Origin: Deinococcus ruber
GTDB lineage: Bacteria > Deinococcota > Deinococci > Deinococcales > Deinococcaceae
Direction: 5' to 3'
Assembly (NCBI RefSeq): GCF_014648095.1
Contig: NZ_BMQL01000040.1
Coordinates: 1-41,264 of the forward strand
Length of the DNA: 41,264 nucleotides
Shown here piece after piece: positions 28,930 through 41,264 of this stretch; the stretch's first letter is position 1; each line of letters opens with the position of its first letter. Below the pieces are notes generated by a model that worked only from the letters and a program-made list of their open reading frames with translations, had not been told where the DNA came from and did not search any database. The position numbers and the translations under genes were made by a program.

Positions 28930-31900
28930 TCAGGCGCTGAGTGTCGCCAGCGGGCCAGTCAGTGTGTACATGTACCTGGGCGTCGCGCTGGCAATACTTG
29001 CCCTGGCCGTGACGTTCCTGCTGCTGTTCCGCTTCGGACGCCGCCTGCCGACCGCGAAGCTGTTCCCGGTGCTCGTCAGTGTCACGGCGCTGTTCGCGGT
29101 GGCCTTCGTCGGCAACGGCGTGCGGGCCTTCCAGGAAGCCGGCTGGCTGAACGTGACGAACCTCTACGGCCGCCTGCCGACCATCGACCCGAATGTCGCC
29201 GCCCTGACCGGCCTGCATCCGACAGTGGAAACCCTCGGGGCACAGGGCCTGATGCTGCTGATCTACGTCCTGGGCTTCGTGTACGCCCGCGTGCGTGCCG
29301 GGGCGGGACGTCAGAACGCTGCAGGCAAGCTTGAACGCAGCTGACGCTGGATCATCAACTGGCCTTCAGGGGAAGGCTTCAGCGCCGCGTGCCGTCCGGA
29401 TCGGCATCGATGTCGGCGGCACCTTCACCAAGGGCGTGGCCCTGGGGCTGGACGGTGACATCCTGGCGATCTCGCACGTTCCTACCACCCACGCGCACGC
29501 GCAGGGGGTGGCGGCAGGCGTGCTGGAAGCGCTGGAGCGGCTGCTGGCTGCGCTGCCCCCTGAGACCCCGGTGCTGCTGGTGGCGCACTCCACCACCCAG
29601 GCCACCAACGCGCTGCTGGAAGGTGATACCGCGCAGATCGGGGTGCTCGCGCTGGGAGAAGGCCGGGACGAAGGCCGCATTCGGAAGGTGACCCAGGCTC
29701 CCGCTGGGCTTCATTCGCGCTGGGCGTTCGTGGCGTCCGACCGCTCCGAGTTTGCTGCGCAGGTGCAGGCGGTGTTGAACGACTGGCAGCGCGCTGGCGT
29801 GGAAGCGGTTGCGATCAGCGAGGCCTTCGGCGTGGACGATCCGCAGCAGGAACGCCGAGCGGGCGAGCTGGCCCGGGAGATCGGCCTGCCGGTCACCCTG
29901 GGCAGCGACCTGAGCGGCAGTTATGGCCTGGAGATGCGGACCGTCAGTGCAGCCATCAACGCCAGCATCCTCCCCACCATGCTCCGCACGGCCCAGCATG
30001 TGCGGGCCGCCGTGGGCACGCGCCTGCCGGGCGTGCCGCTGCTGATCATGCGCGGCGACGGCGGCGCGGCCAGCCTGCAGGCCTTCGAGGAGACGCCTCT
30101 GCACACCGTGGTCAGCGGCCCCGCCGCGTCGCTCGGCGGAGCGATTCTGCGCGAAGGGCTGATGGACGGCGTGTTCTTCGAGGTGGGCGGCACCAGCACC
30201 AACGTGGGAGCGATCAAGGACGGCCGGCCGGTGCTGAAGTACATGACGGTGCTGGGCGCCCCGACCGGGCTGCGGGCAGCCGACATCCGCATCGCGGGGG
30301 TGGCCGGCGGCAGCCTGGTGCGCCTCGGCCGCCGCCGCATCGAGGAGGTCGGCCCGCGCAGCGCCCACATCGCCGGGCTGCCCTACGCGAGCTTCGCGGC
30401 ACCGGAGTTGCTGCAGGGCGCGCGGCTGGTGGAGGTGAGTCTGCCGGGCACGCCCCTGGGCGGCTACGCGGTGCTGGAAGTGCCGGACGGAACGCGTTAC
30501 GCCATCACGCCCACCTGCGCCGCCAACGCCCTGGGGGCGATCGGAACGACCGGCCGGGCCTTCGGCAATGAAGCGAGTGCCCGCGTGGCCCTGACGCTGC
30601 TGGGGGAGCGGTTGGGGGCCAGCATGGCGCAGGCCGCCACGGCGGTGCTGGAAGCCAGCGCCGAGAAGCTGGTCACGCTGGTGCGGGACCTGGCGAAAGA
30701 ACATGGGCTTCAGGGCATGCCGCTGTACGGCGGCGGCGGGGCCGCGAGTGTGCTGGGCCCGGTGATCGCCCGGCGGCTGGGCGTGCCCTTCCAGGCGGTG
30801 CCGCACGCCGACGTGATCTCGTCCATCGGGGCGGCCCTGGCGGTGATCCGGGTGGAACGTGAACGCAGCGTGACCCGCCAGGATCCGACCATCGCCGATC
30901 TGCTGGAGCGCGAGGTCGGGGACGAAGCGGTGCGGCTGGGGGCCGATCCGGGCAGCCTGCGGGTCGAGACCGAGTACCTGCCGCAGGAGGGGCGCCTGCG
31001 GGCGGTGGCGGTGGGGGCGCACCCGCTGAGCGCCCAGACGCGGGTGCTGGATGCCGACGAACTGAACGCCCAGGCCCGGCTGGTGCTGGGGGACAGCGCG
31101 CAGCTGGTGTTCGGCGGGAAATTTCATAGCCTGTTCACCGCTGCCCACGAGACGAGGGGGCTGGTCCGGCGGTCTGTGAAGCGTCCGGCGCTGGTGCTCG
31201 ATCAGTGCGGCGTGCGGCTGCTGCGCTTCGAGAACGCGCAGGTGCTGACCGGCACCCCCGCCGAGGTGCTGGCGCTGCTTCGGCACGCCCTGGGCACCCA
31301 GACCGCGCCGCAGGTCGCGGCCCTCACCCCCACCCGCCTCCGGGATTTCGCGCATCTGCACGACCCGCAGGCCCTCGTTCAGCATCTGCACGACAGCCTG
31401 CGCCTGGAGCACCAGGTGGCGCTGATCGTGCGTCAGGAGTGACATGCTCTACCGCAAACAACGTGGCCCCGCGAACCTGTGGCTGACGTCCGCCGTCGCT
31501 GTCATCGCGCTGGCCCTGGGAGCCGTGGCGGGGCGGCTGAGCGTGCCGCCGCCGACCCTTCAGGGTCTTCTTCAACCCGCGTCGCTGCAGCTGCGCCAGG
31601 CGGCTGGGGCGCTCGACATCGTGGAACTGGAATACGCGCGGGCGCTGAACGGCAACGCGCAGAGCCAGGCGGCCAGCCTCAAGTCGGTGGCGCAGGCACA
31701 GCAGGCGGTGGCGGCTGCCGAGCTCTTTCGCGCGTTGTATCCACAGGAGATCGCGGACGTCACCGCCAGGCTCACGGCGCTGGAGCAGGCGATGCGGCAG
31801 CGGGTCGCCCTCCCGGGCGTGACCCGGCAGGCCGAACAGGTACGAACACTGCTGGGCGCGCTGACCACCCGCGTGCCACGCTGACGCCGCAGATACGCCA

Positions 31901-34900
31901 CAATGGCCGTGAAGCTTTATGACCGACGCACGTCCACCCCTTGCTGTGCCTGACCACCTGTTGCGCTTCAGCGCAGCGCTGAGTGCCCGTCATCCTCAGG
32001 ATCCCGAGGGGATTCGGCAACCACAGGTTGATCCTCTCAAAGCACACGCGGAGGCCAGGGCACATCTCGATGAGTTCACGGGGCTGCTCCAGACCTTCGG
32101 CCAGCACACCGGTACGGCGTTTCAGCAGCGGCCCAGCGGGGTCAAGCACCTCGACCGCTACGTCGAGAAGTACCTGGACTACGACCTGGTGCCGCTGGAC
32201 ATCCTGGCCGCCAAGTTTGTCTTCCCAACGCTGCGTGGTCTCTACGAAGCGGCCATTCAATTGGACAGCGTGTTTCAGGTGGAGGGCTTCCGTGACCGAT
32301 TCGTCCGTCCACGCCAAAGCGGCTACCGAGACCTCCAGTTCGTGGTGAGCCTCAGCGGCCATCTCGCCGAGGTCAAGTTGTGCCACCAGCTCTTCGATGA
32401 TCTCGATGCCCATGAACACACGTTGTATGAACTGCGCCGCCGTCTGGAGGCCAGTGACGCGCTCTCGGAGATTGACACGCTGGTACTGGACAAGCTCGAG
32501 AATGTCAGCGCAGAATTGTTTCAGACGGTCTGGCAGCGCACGCTCCAGAAGGAGGTTGAAGATGACGAAATTTTATCTGGTCGGTGAAGTACCGGTGCGG
32601 ATGGTGTTCCGCGACGACGGCACGACGGCGCTGGAAGCCTTCAACCGCCGAACTGGACGATTTGAGGCCAACTCGCGGTACTACAGCATGATCCGCCGCG
32701 ACGATACAGGATTGGTTCAGGCCGTCAGCGAGACGGAGTTCTCGCAGGCCGTGTCTCGCCTGCAAGCGCTGGAACTGGCCTAAGACGGAGAGCAAGCAGG
32801 GAACCCGTCTTACGGAGGATTTCCTGCTTCATTCGTGGCGTGGCTCGCGGGTCGAGCGCGTCCCCTGATCGCCTGAACTTGACGACAGGCGTCCTGTCTG
32901 GCGACGAACCTTCTGAGCCGTGAGCGTCACGCCTGGATCATTGGACGTTTCAGCCTGCTCAAGCACCTGATCGACACGCTGATCGAGCACCTCTGGCTGC
33001 TGCAACTGACGTTCCCGTGCCAGGTACAGCGCTGCCACCAGTTCATTGGCCCGGTCATGGGAGCTGCGGGCCAGCCCGACGGCCTGGTGATATAACTGCT
33101 CGCCCGACACCGGGTCGCCGGAACGAAACTGGATCAGTCCCTGGGTCGCCAGCAGGGCCACACGATCTGCGGGCTGCACCGGCAGGCGCGCGGCCCGCGC
33201 GACGAAACGCGCCGCTTCGTCGATCCGCCCCATGCTGGCGAGATAGAACGCCATGTTGTTGAGCAGCAGGGGGCGATCCGGCTCGGCAGCCAGCGCCAAG
33301 GCGGTCAGGTCAATGGCGGCCTGCGGGGACGGATCCAGCAGATCCGCCAGGTAGGCCGCCATATGGGCTGGACGGGAGGAGAACGGCTCATCGTGCAGCC
33401 ACGCCATGAAGTTGACTCTGGACGCGGCCGCTTCTCCTGCGAAGTACTGCTGCCATGCCAACGCTTCAAAATTTCTCGGAACATCCACACGGCGCGCGCC
33501 CGTCAGGTCAAGATGCAGGCGTGGTTTCGCCCAGCGCACCTGCGCCACGGTATTCTCGGTCGGTTGCTCCATGGAGCGCTGGAAGAGCTGCCGGGCCCGC
33601 TTGTCCTTCCCGGCGTACAGTTCCAGCGTTCCTAGAGAGGCGGCCAGTTCGCTGAGCTGGAGGGGCGACTGCTGCGCTCTAGTGAGCAGCTCACGCCCCT
33701 TGCGAACGAACCTGGGAGCCTGCTCAGCCACCATGGCGGTGCTGATCTCCGCGGCCATGAGCCACGGATCGGACGTCCCAGCACCGTGTCGGTAGAGGAG
33801 GCGGAGCGCAGTTCTGGGCGCGCTCAGGTGCAGATAGAAGCGCATGGCGGTGCGCAACACCAGTCGGTGCTGGGGTGCCAGACCCAGCGCGATGCGGATG
33901 TGACGCTCCGCTTTGGTGACCTCTCCCAAGGCGGTGTAAGCGCGGGCCAGATCCAGGTGTGCCAGCGGATTGATGGCGAAGGCACGCAATTTGGCACGGA
34001 AGCGCCTCACTTGGGTGGCCATGAACGGCACGCCGACCTCGTCCACAGACAGCAGGGGAGGGGGGGAAGCGACTGCCTGGAGTTGATCGAGCGCGAGCGT
34101 CACACGGGCATTCGTCAGGGCCGCTGGGGTCGTCTGCTGCGGATGCATCAGCAGATAGGTAGCGGCATCCTCTGCCAGTTCTGGGCGAGAGAGGAGGCGG
34201 GCGGCACTCGTCAGTTCCGCAGCGCGTCCAAGGTTCGGGGTCTGCTGAAATTCGGCAGCGAGCTTGCTCAGCGGTGCCTGGCTCCGCGCCTGCTCAGCCG
34301 GTGTCACTCCGCGTGTGGAAAGGGCCGCCTCCCCCGTCTGGGTGGCCGTACTCGTCTCGCGCCAGCGAGGAATGACCCGCCGATCCTTCGGGCCAGTCGG
34401 GACGCTCATGTTGGCTGAAGCCGCAGCCGCAGTTCCGCCTCGACCGCCAAGCGGTTAAAAAGGCTGACGTACTGCTCCAGGTTGGCGGCATGCCGTCCCT
34501 GCACATGTCGAGGATGACCGCGGCGCGCCGGGTCAGGGAAGCAGAGTTCGCGAAGACTGCGTATGACCTCCGGAATGAGCGCTGCGGGCAGGCTGGAACG
34601 AAGGTCGACGGCAATCTGCGCCAATGCGCGATCAAACGCCTCCAGCAGATACGGCAGCACCTGAGGAAATTCTCCCAGCACCGGCCCACCCAGAAAGCCC
34701 GAGCGAAGTGACAGATCCAGGGCTGCATACAGGTAGTCATTGAAGTGCCGCTGGGTGAACAGGAAGGTCATGAGGCCCCCTAACTGATACAGGTCACACC
34801 GCAGACGGTGTAACCAGAGGTCAGGTTGTTGCTCCAGGTACAGCACCTCCGGGGGCGCGTATTGGTACTCTCCCGGGAAGCGCTCCTCCGTGAAAGGAGA

Positions 34901-37900
34901 GCGCCCCACCTCATCGACCGCCTTGCCGAGATCTCCCAGCTTCGCCCCCACAGCGCTGAACAGCAGCACGTTGGCGGGTTTCAAATCATTGTGCGCGAAC
35001 CGGGCGGAGTGCAGTTGCCGCAGCCCGACTGTGATGTGATGTAAACACCGCAGAATCCAGGCAGCGTCACAGGTGTGCGTCGAAAGATGTGCTCGAACGT
35101 CGGCGTCCGCACGCTCAAGGATGACGTACGGCACCGGCACCAGTGCGCCCGCGACTCTCACCTGCCCATGTGTGATGGCAGAAACAACTCGGCTTAGATG
35201 CCAGCATGATTCAAGCAGGGCCACCTCGAAGTTGTGCCGTTCGGTGACTTCCTGGAGGGCCACGGTGACGTTCAGCTCCTGAAACGTGGCGGATAGATCC
35301 ACGGCTTTCAGGAATCCAAGGTGTCCTGCCGGATGCTGCACCAGGTAGCCAACCGAGAAGGCGCCCTGAGAACCATCGCGCGACAGCACATGCCATCCAC
35401 CTTCCAGGGTCAGGCCAACGAGAAAATGAGCTGGATGCGTGGCACGTGTGGGGACAACCTCACCTGAGTCCATTGGAGAGCATTCTCGCACACCACCATT
35501 ATGTACACAACAAAAAAAGGAATCGGGTCTTTTCGCTGCAGCGGCGACTCCGTCGATAAACATGCCTGGCAGGGATGTTCGCTTCAAGAGCTTCGCGCTG
35601 CTGGGTGTGCTGGTGACGACTGTGGCGGTTTCATCTAGAAACAACCGAGGACATCGCAACGTGTCATCCTGGCGACTTGCCAGCACCAGGCGTCCTCTCG
35701 AGCAACCTCCGCGTTGATGGCCGAACGCATGCAAGATCCCGCACAGAACGATGTGGAAGACGCCCATTTCGTGTGGGATCCCCTTGTGGGGAGCATACAT
35801 CCATACGGGCACCGACAAGCCAGCTCACGCTGCGCCGAACCTTCAACTCAGCCTTGAAGAACACGGCCAGGCGCAATAGTGCTTCTCCATCGCCAGCACC
35901 ACCGTGCGGCCTCCTACCGGCCCCAATGCAGCGCCTTTCTCCCCCCTGTGCCCGAACCATACATTTGCGGCCCTGACAACCGGAAAATCATCATCACAGC
36001 GTCTCTGTTCGCTCTTGGGAGAGCCTTCAGGGTCGTGTGCTTTTACACGATCTTTACAGGCTGCCGCTACGGTGAAGACCGAGGTGATCCACATGAACAA
36101 CACGCTTTTAACCAAATTGACGCTCACGGCAGCGCTGCTGACGGGAAGTGGCTTTGCACAGAGCAGCGGGATGAAGATGAACATGTCCACGACGACCGGA
36201 ACCAGCATGTCCGGAATGTCCATGGGCAGCATGGACATGACCAAGATGAGCAGCATGGCAACGTCCAGCCTCGAGATGCTGAGTGGCAAGGCGTTTGACC
36301 GTGCGTTTCTCAGCATGATGATTCCGCATCATCAGGCCGCCGTAGACATGTCCAAGGCCGTCCTCCCGCTCAGCAAGGACGCCATGGTCAAGAGCTGGGC
36401 GAACAACATCATCAAGTCTCAGCAGCAGGAAATCAGCATCATGATGGCCCTGCTGAAACCGCTCGGCGGAACCGATCCCAAGATGACCGCCATGATGGAC
36501 AGCATGAAGGGAATGGGCGCGATGGTCAAGAAGGCCAAGAATCCTGACGTCGCCTTCGTGCAGGGCATGCTGCCGCATCACTCGTCCGCGATCGACATGG
36601 CGAAGGTCGCGTTGCAGCGCAGCAGTGATCCGCAGGTGCTGAAGCTCGCCGAGGACATCGTGGTCGCACAGGCCAAAGAAATGCACGACTTCCGCATCTG
36701 GCTGTTGAAACGGTGAATTCGTCACCCGACGCTGCTCACCTTCTCTGACGCCGCTCAGGTAATGCGGGCAATGAGCTGAACACCGTGTTGAAGAGCAAAG
36801 ACGCACCGGCAGCTTCGGGTGCGTCTCTTCCTCTGCAGCCCGAGGAGGGGTATGGTGAAAGTGTTGGTGGTAGACGACGACCCTGCGATTCTCGAAATCC
36901 TAACGGCCTACCTGGAACGCAGCGGGTACGACGTGACTACGTCCATGAACGGTCTGGACGCGGAACACCTGCTCGGGAAGGTCGATGTCGCCATCCTCGA
37001 CTGGATGCTGCCCGGTCAGAGTGGCGTCGATCTGACACGCCATGCCCGCGCCAGCTACCCGAACCTTCCGCTGCTGCTGCTCACCGCCCGGGGAGATGAG
37101 GACGACCGGGTGCATGGCCTGAAATCCGGAGCGGATGACTACGTGGTCAAGCCGTTCAGTCCGAGGGAAGTGGTCGCGCGGGTCGAAGCGCTCCTCCGGA
37201 GGGCGAATGTCCGGGACGTCATCACGCTCGGATCACTGGTGATCGGCGCGCAGGCGCGAACCGTGACCCTGGCAGGGGCAGATCTGTCGCTCAGCCGCAC
37301 CGAGTTCGAGTTGCTGCTCACCCTGGCCCGGCATTCCGGCATTGCGTTCAGCCGGGAGCGGCTGCTGGAACGCGTCTGGGGCGTGGAGTTCGCGGGAACC
37401 GAGCGGGTGGTCGACGTCAACATCCAGATGCTTCGCCGGAAGCTGGGAGACGACCCGGACGCCCCCACCTTCATTGAAACGGTACGCGGGTTCGGCTACC
37501 GTTTCAAAGATGAAGACCTATAAGCTGAACCGCCGCATCGCTCCCTGGGAGCGTCGGCTGTCCGACATGCGGCGCGTGGGTGCGCCGTGCTCAGCCAACC
37601 CCCTACTGGCGTTCAGGCACTGAGTCGTGCGTCTGCTGCCTCGCCTGTTCCTGTCGCACACCTCGGTGGTGGTGCTCACGGTGGTATCGCTGTTCGTGCT
37701 GGCCGAGGTGCTGGCACCCGCCTTCATTCGTCATCATGTCGAGGAGATGGTGGCGCTGATCGGCCCGGCCGGGTTGTCGCTCCGCGAAGATCTCAGCCGG
37801 GGGATGCGCACCACCTTTACCGGTGCGCTGTTGCTGGCGTCCGGGATCGCCTTGGGAGTCGCCTTCGTGAGTGCGTATCTGGCCGCGCGGCGGGTGGTGC

Positions 37901-40900
37901 GGGCGGTGCGGCAATTAAGTGGAGGCAGTCTGGCCATCGCGGAGGGCAATTACCTGCGGCGACTTCCGGAGGAAGGCCAGGACGAACTGACGGAACTCGC
38001 GCGCAACTTCAACCGCATGGCCCGCGCGCTGGCAGATGTGGAAGCGTCCCGCATCGAACTGATCACCAATGTCGCGCATGAACTGCGCACGCCCCTCACA
38101 GCCCTGCAGGGGTACGCGGAGGCCCTGAATGACGGCATTCTGCCCCCAGAGCACGTGTCGGCCGCCATTCTGAGAGAAACCCGGGCCATGGAGCGGCTCA
38201 CCAACGATCTGAGTCTGGTCTCGCGGGTTGAGGCAGGCAAGATCGAACTGACGCTCCATCCGGTCGTGGTTGCGAACCTCCTGATGACGGTGCAGGAGCG
38301 CTTCCTGCTGCTGGCGGAGAATCGTCACCTGACGTTGCAGCTCGAAGCACCTGGCCCGGCCCTGCTGGTGCAGGCCGATGCGGAACGCGCGTCGCAGGTG
38401 TTGGCGAACCTGGTGACCAACGCGCTGAAGTACACCCCCGCTGGCGGCACCGTGCGGGTCTTCACGGTGGTCAGCACGAAGACCGTAGCGATTCACGTGC
38501 AGGACGACGGGCCGGGACTGAGTGCCGAGGAGCAGCGGCGCATCTTCGAGCGCTTCTACCGCACCGATCACTCGCGTTCGCGCAGTACCGGTAGCGGTGG
38601 CGGCAGCGGCGTCGGCCTGACCATTGCACGGGGTCTGGCCCGCGCCATGGCCGGCGACGTGATCGTCACATCCACGCCCGCAGCGGGCAGCACCTTCATC
38701 TTCATCCTCCCCGCTGTCCTGCCGTGACCCGCGCGTCCCCTCTGGGGACGTTTTACAGAACCTGAATACACAATCGCTACGCTGATGGGCGTGAAACGAT
38801 CCCTGCCACCCTTGCCACTGAGAACTGAAGTGGTTGCTGGTGGGGTGGGGGCGGCCCTGCTGATCACGCTGCTGCTGCGCTGGCCAGACATCTACCCCCT
38901 GCTCCGGACACTCGCAGGGAACCTGTACGCTGCCTCCGCCGCCCTCAGCGCCACCGTCAATGCGCCGCTGAACACCCTGCGGCTTCAGGCAGGCACGTCC
39001 CTGCTGGTGCCGCTGCTGCTCGGCATGATGGCTGTCACCGCTCCGTGTCAGCTGTCCACCGGGGCTGCCGCCCTGGCGGTCGTGCTGCGTGATCCACACT
39101 CCGGCACCGCCGTACCAAAAGCCAGCGCCTTCCTGCTGGCGCGCATGCTGATGTACAGCGTGATGGGCGGCGTGGTGCTGGTGTTCTTCGGCGGTCACCT
39201 GAACGCACCCGGCGCACACCTGCTGCTGATTCGGCGGTTGATCGGCCCGCTGATGCTGCTGGGAGCCGCGCTGCTGCTGGGCATCTGGCGACCCCGGATT
39301 CAGCTCGGCGAACGCCGCGCCGTCGCCCTCCAGCAGCTTGCCAGCACCCGCAGCGGCACCACAGGGGCCTTCCTGCTAGGGGTGGCCTTCAGCGTGTCCT
39401 TCTGCCCGACCCTCTTTTTTCTGTTTTTCGGCCTCACCATCCCGATGTCCCTCAGGGCACCCCTGGGCTTCAGCTATCCCGCGGTGTTCGCGCTTGGCAT
39501 GACCGTCCCGCTGCTGGCCATCGCCACGCTCCTGCGCGGGCGCGCTCCGGGCGCGCTACATCCCCTGACGCGCCGCGCCGTCCGGCTGAACCGAATCCTG
39601 ACCCCGCTGACCGGCAGCGTCTTCCTTCTCGCCGGACTGTATGACACGTTCGTGTACTGGCTGATGTAGGAGACGCATGCTGACCACTGACGCGCTGAGA
39701 ATCGGATCGTTCGTGCTGGACTGGTACCGGGTGGCCTTTCTCCTGGGCGCGGTGGTGTTCTCCATCCTGGCAGGACGCCAAAGCCGCACGCTGGAACGCG
39801 CCGCCTGGTGGGTGCTGCTTGCGACCCTGATCGCGGGCCGTACCGGATACCTCTTCGCATACCGCAGCGCCCTGAACGGTCTGAGTTTCGGCAGTCTGCT
39901 GCGGGCCCTGCTCGATCTCCGAACGGGCGGCTTCGCCTGGACATGGGCGTTGCCTGCAGCCGTCCTCACCGCAGCGGTGCTGGCCCGGCGCACCGCCATC
40001 GACCTGCTCGCACCGGCCCTGGGAGCACTGCTGATCGGCCTGCTTCCCCTGCTGGTACGTCCAGCCAGCACCGCCACCATCTTTCCCGCCCAGACCCCCC
40101 TGCTGCAACTCGCCACGACAGGAGAAGTCAATCCCGTGACCTTCGCGCGTGTTCCGACCCCCACCCTGGTCAATGTCTGGGCCACCTGGTGTCCACCGTG
40201 CCGACTGGAAATGCCCCTGCTGACGGACTTCGCACGACGCGGCTATCCCATCGCCTTCATCGACTCGCGCGAATCGCCCACCACCGTTCAGACCTTCATG
40301 CGTCAGATCGGATACGGCGGCGTGTCCTTCATCGATCAGGGGGCCGTCGGGGCAGCCCTCGGCATTGTCGGCTTCCCGACCACCCTGCTGGTCGGATCGA
40401 ACGGCAAGGTGCTCGAACGGCACTTCGGCCCGCTCGACCGCGCGCAGCTCACCGCCCTGTTCGCACGCCACCAGATCACTCCGAAATGACAGTTCATCAA
40501 CCCCCACCACGCGCGCCACATCCACTGGCCAACCGCATTCGTTCACTGCACGATCGTCCATTTCCCGCCTTCAGGAGGCCGGTATGCTGAATCTCCTCTC
40601 GTTTCAATCGAGTGTTCTGGGCACCACCGGGCAGATTGCGCTGCTGCTGGCGCTACTATTTGTGCTGGTGGGGCTGTGGCTGGCGGTGCTGGGCGGCCTG
40701 AAAAGCGATCCACGCGCCACCGAGGGCGCACGCCGCAGCGTGTGGGCGGTCTTCGGCTTCACCACCATCGCGGTGCTGGTGCTGGAAGTGGCGCTGCTGC
40801 GCGACGATTTCTCGGTGCGCTACGTGGCCGAACATTCGATGCGGGTCTCGCCGCTGTGGGTCAAGATCACGACGCTCTGGGCCGCGCTGGAAGGCAGTAT

Positions 40901-41264
40901 TTTGCTATGGGCCTGGATTCTGAGCCTGTATGCCTTCGTGCTGAGTCTGGTGCTGCGCCGCGACGCGCTGCGGCCCTGGGCACTGGGCGCGATGTTCGTC
41001 TCGCTGCTGTTCTTTCTGGGCGTGGTGGGCAGCATTGCCAGCCCCTTCACGCCGCTGGCCCAGATTCCCGCCGATGGCGCTGGCCCCAATCCGGCGCTGC
41101 AAAATCACTGGATGATGGCAGTGCATCCGGTGCTGCTGTACCTGGGCTTCGTGGGCCTGAGCGTGCCGTTTGCCTACGCGGTGGCCGCACTCATTACCGG
41201 GCGTCTGTCGGAACACTGGATCACCATCACCCGGCGCTGGACGCTGGTGGCGTGGATGTTCCTG

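Overview
The window is a GC-rich accessory region, almost certainly from a Deinococcus or close relative. That assignment is an inference from three things: the high GC coding bias, the pairing of a DtxR-type regulator with MntH, and many genes whose start codon sits only 5-7 nt after a TANNNT -10 box (leaderless transcription, common in Deinococcus). It reads as a metal and metalloid resistance and homeostasis island, probably on a plasmid or other accessory replicon, with mobile-element scars and several decaying genes.

Layout. 1-2322: a Tn3-family transposase gene cut off before its C-terminus. 2383-7256: an arsenic locus on the + strand: arsR, arsC, an aquaporin, a second arsC, a metallophosphoesterase, a second arsR, a DUF6428-like gene and an MFS transporter broken by one extra C. 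7350-8015: relics (an MFS C-terminal fragment, an orphan promoter with a 17-codon ORF, a frameshifted DUF326 copper-binding gene). 8483-15301: a LysM/M23 peptidase, an NRAMP-like transporter, a secreted protein, a DUF1345 membrane protein, an LCP-family protein and a CDF transporter. 15471-23322: a zinc/cadmium/lead block: a His-rich DUF2171 protein divergent from a double-HMA P1B ATPase, then a run of tightly coupled genes (glutaredoxin, ZIP, lspA, DUF3105 lipoprotein, DUF305, two small proteins), a CzcD-type CDF and an ArsR/SmtB sensor. 23306-31884: CorA, a DtxR-type regulator with mntH, and an FTR1 iron-permease operon that also carries a hydantoinase/oxoprolinase-like gene. 31919-35473: a RelA/SpoT-like protein with a 73-aa partner, convergent with a protein kinase-TPR pair. 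36042-41264: a Met-rich DUF305 protein, a two-component system, a CcdA-like protein, an Lgt-like/TlpA fusion and the start of ccmF.

How the parts connect. Four promoters (7646, 8064 on the minus strand, 36042, 38752) share an 11-bp-period direct repeat, TTTACR-N5-TTKAYA-like, placed 9-10 nt before a -10 box. That is the geometry of a Pho-type box, and an OmpR/PhoB-type response regulator is encoded at 36852. I infer a regulon joining DUF305, DUF326 and thiol-redox/cytochrome-c maturation genes, plausibly copper-responsive. Separately, the ATPase and the DUF2171 gene share a 16-bp operator that matches at 14 positions, which fits control by the ArsR/SmtB sensor at 22554. The two arsR genes each have their own palindrome touching the start codon. 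The RelA/SpoT-like pair and the kinase-TPR pair are the least explained parts of the window and the best candidates for undescribed systems.

Limits: all family names come from reading motifs by eye. No database search, structure prediction or alignment was run.
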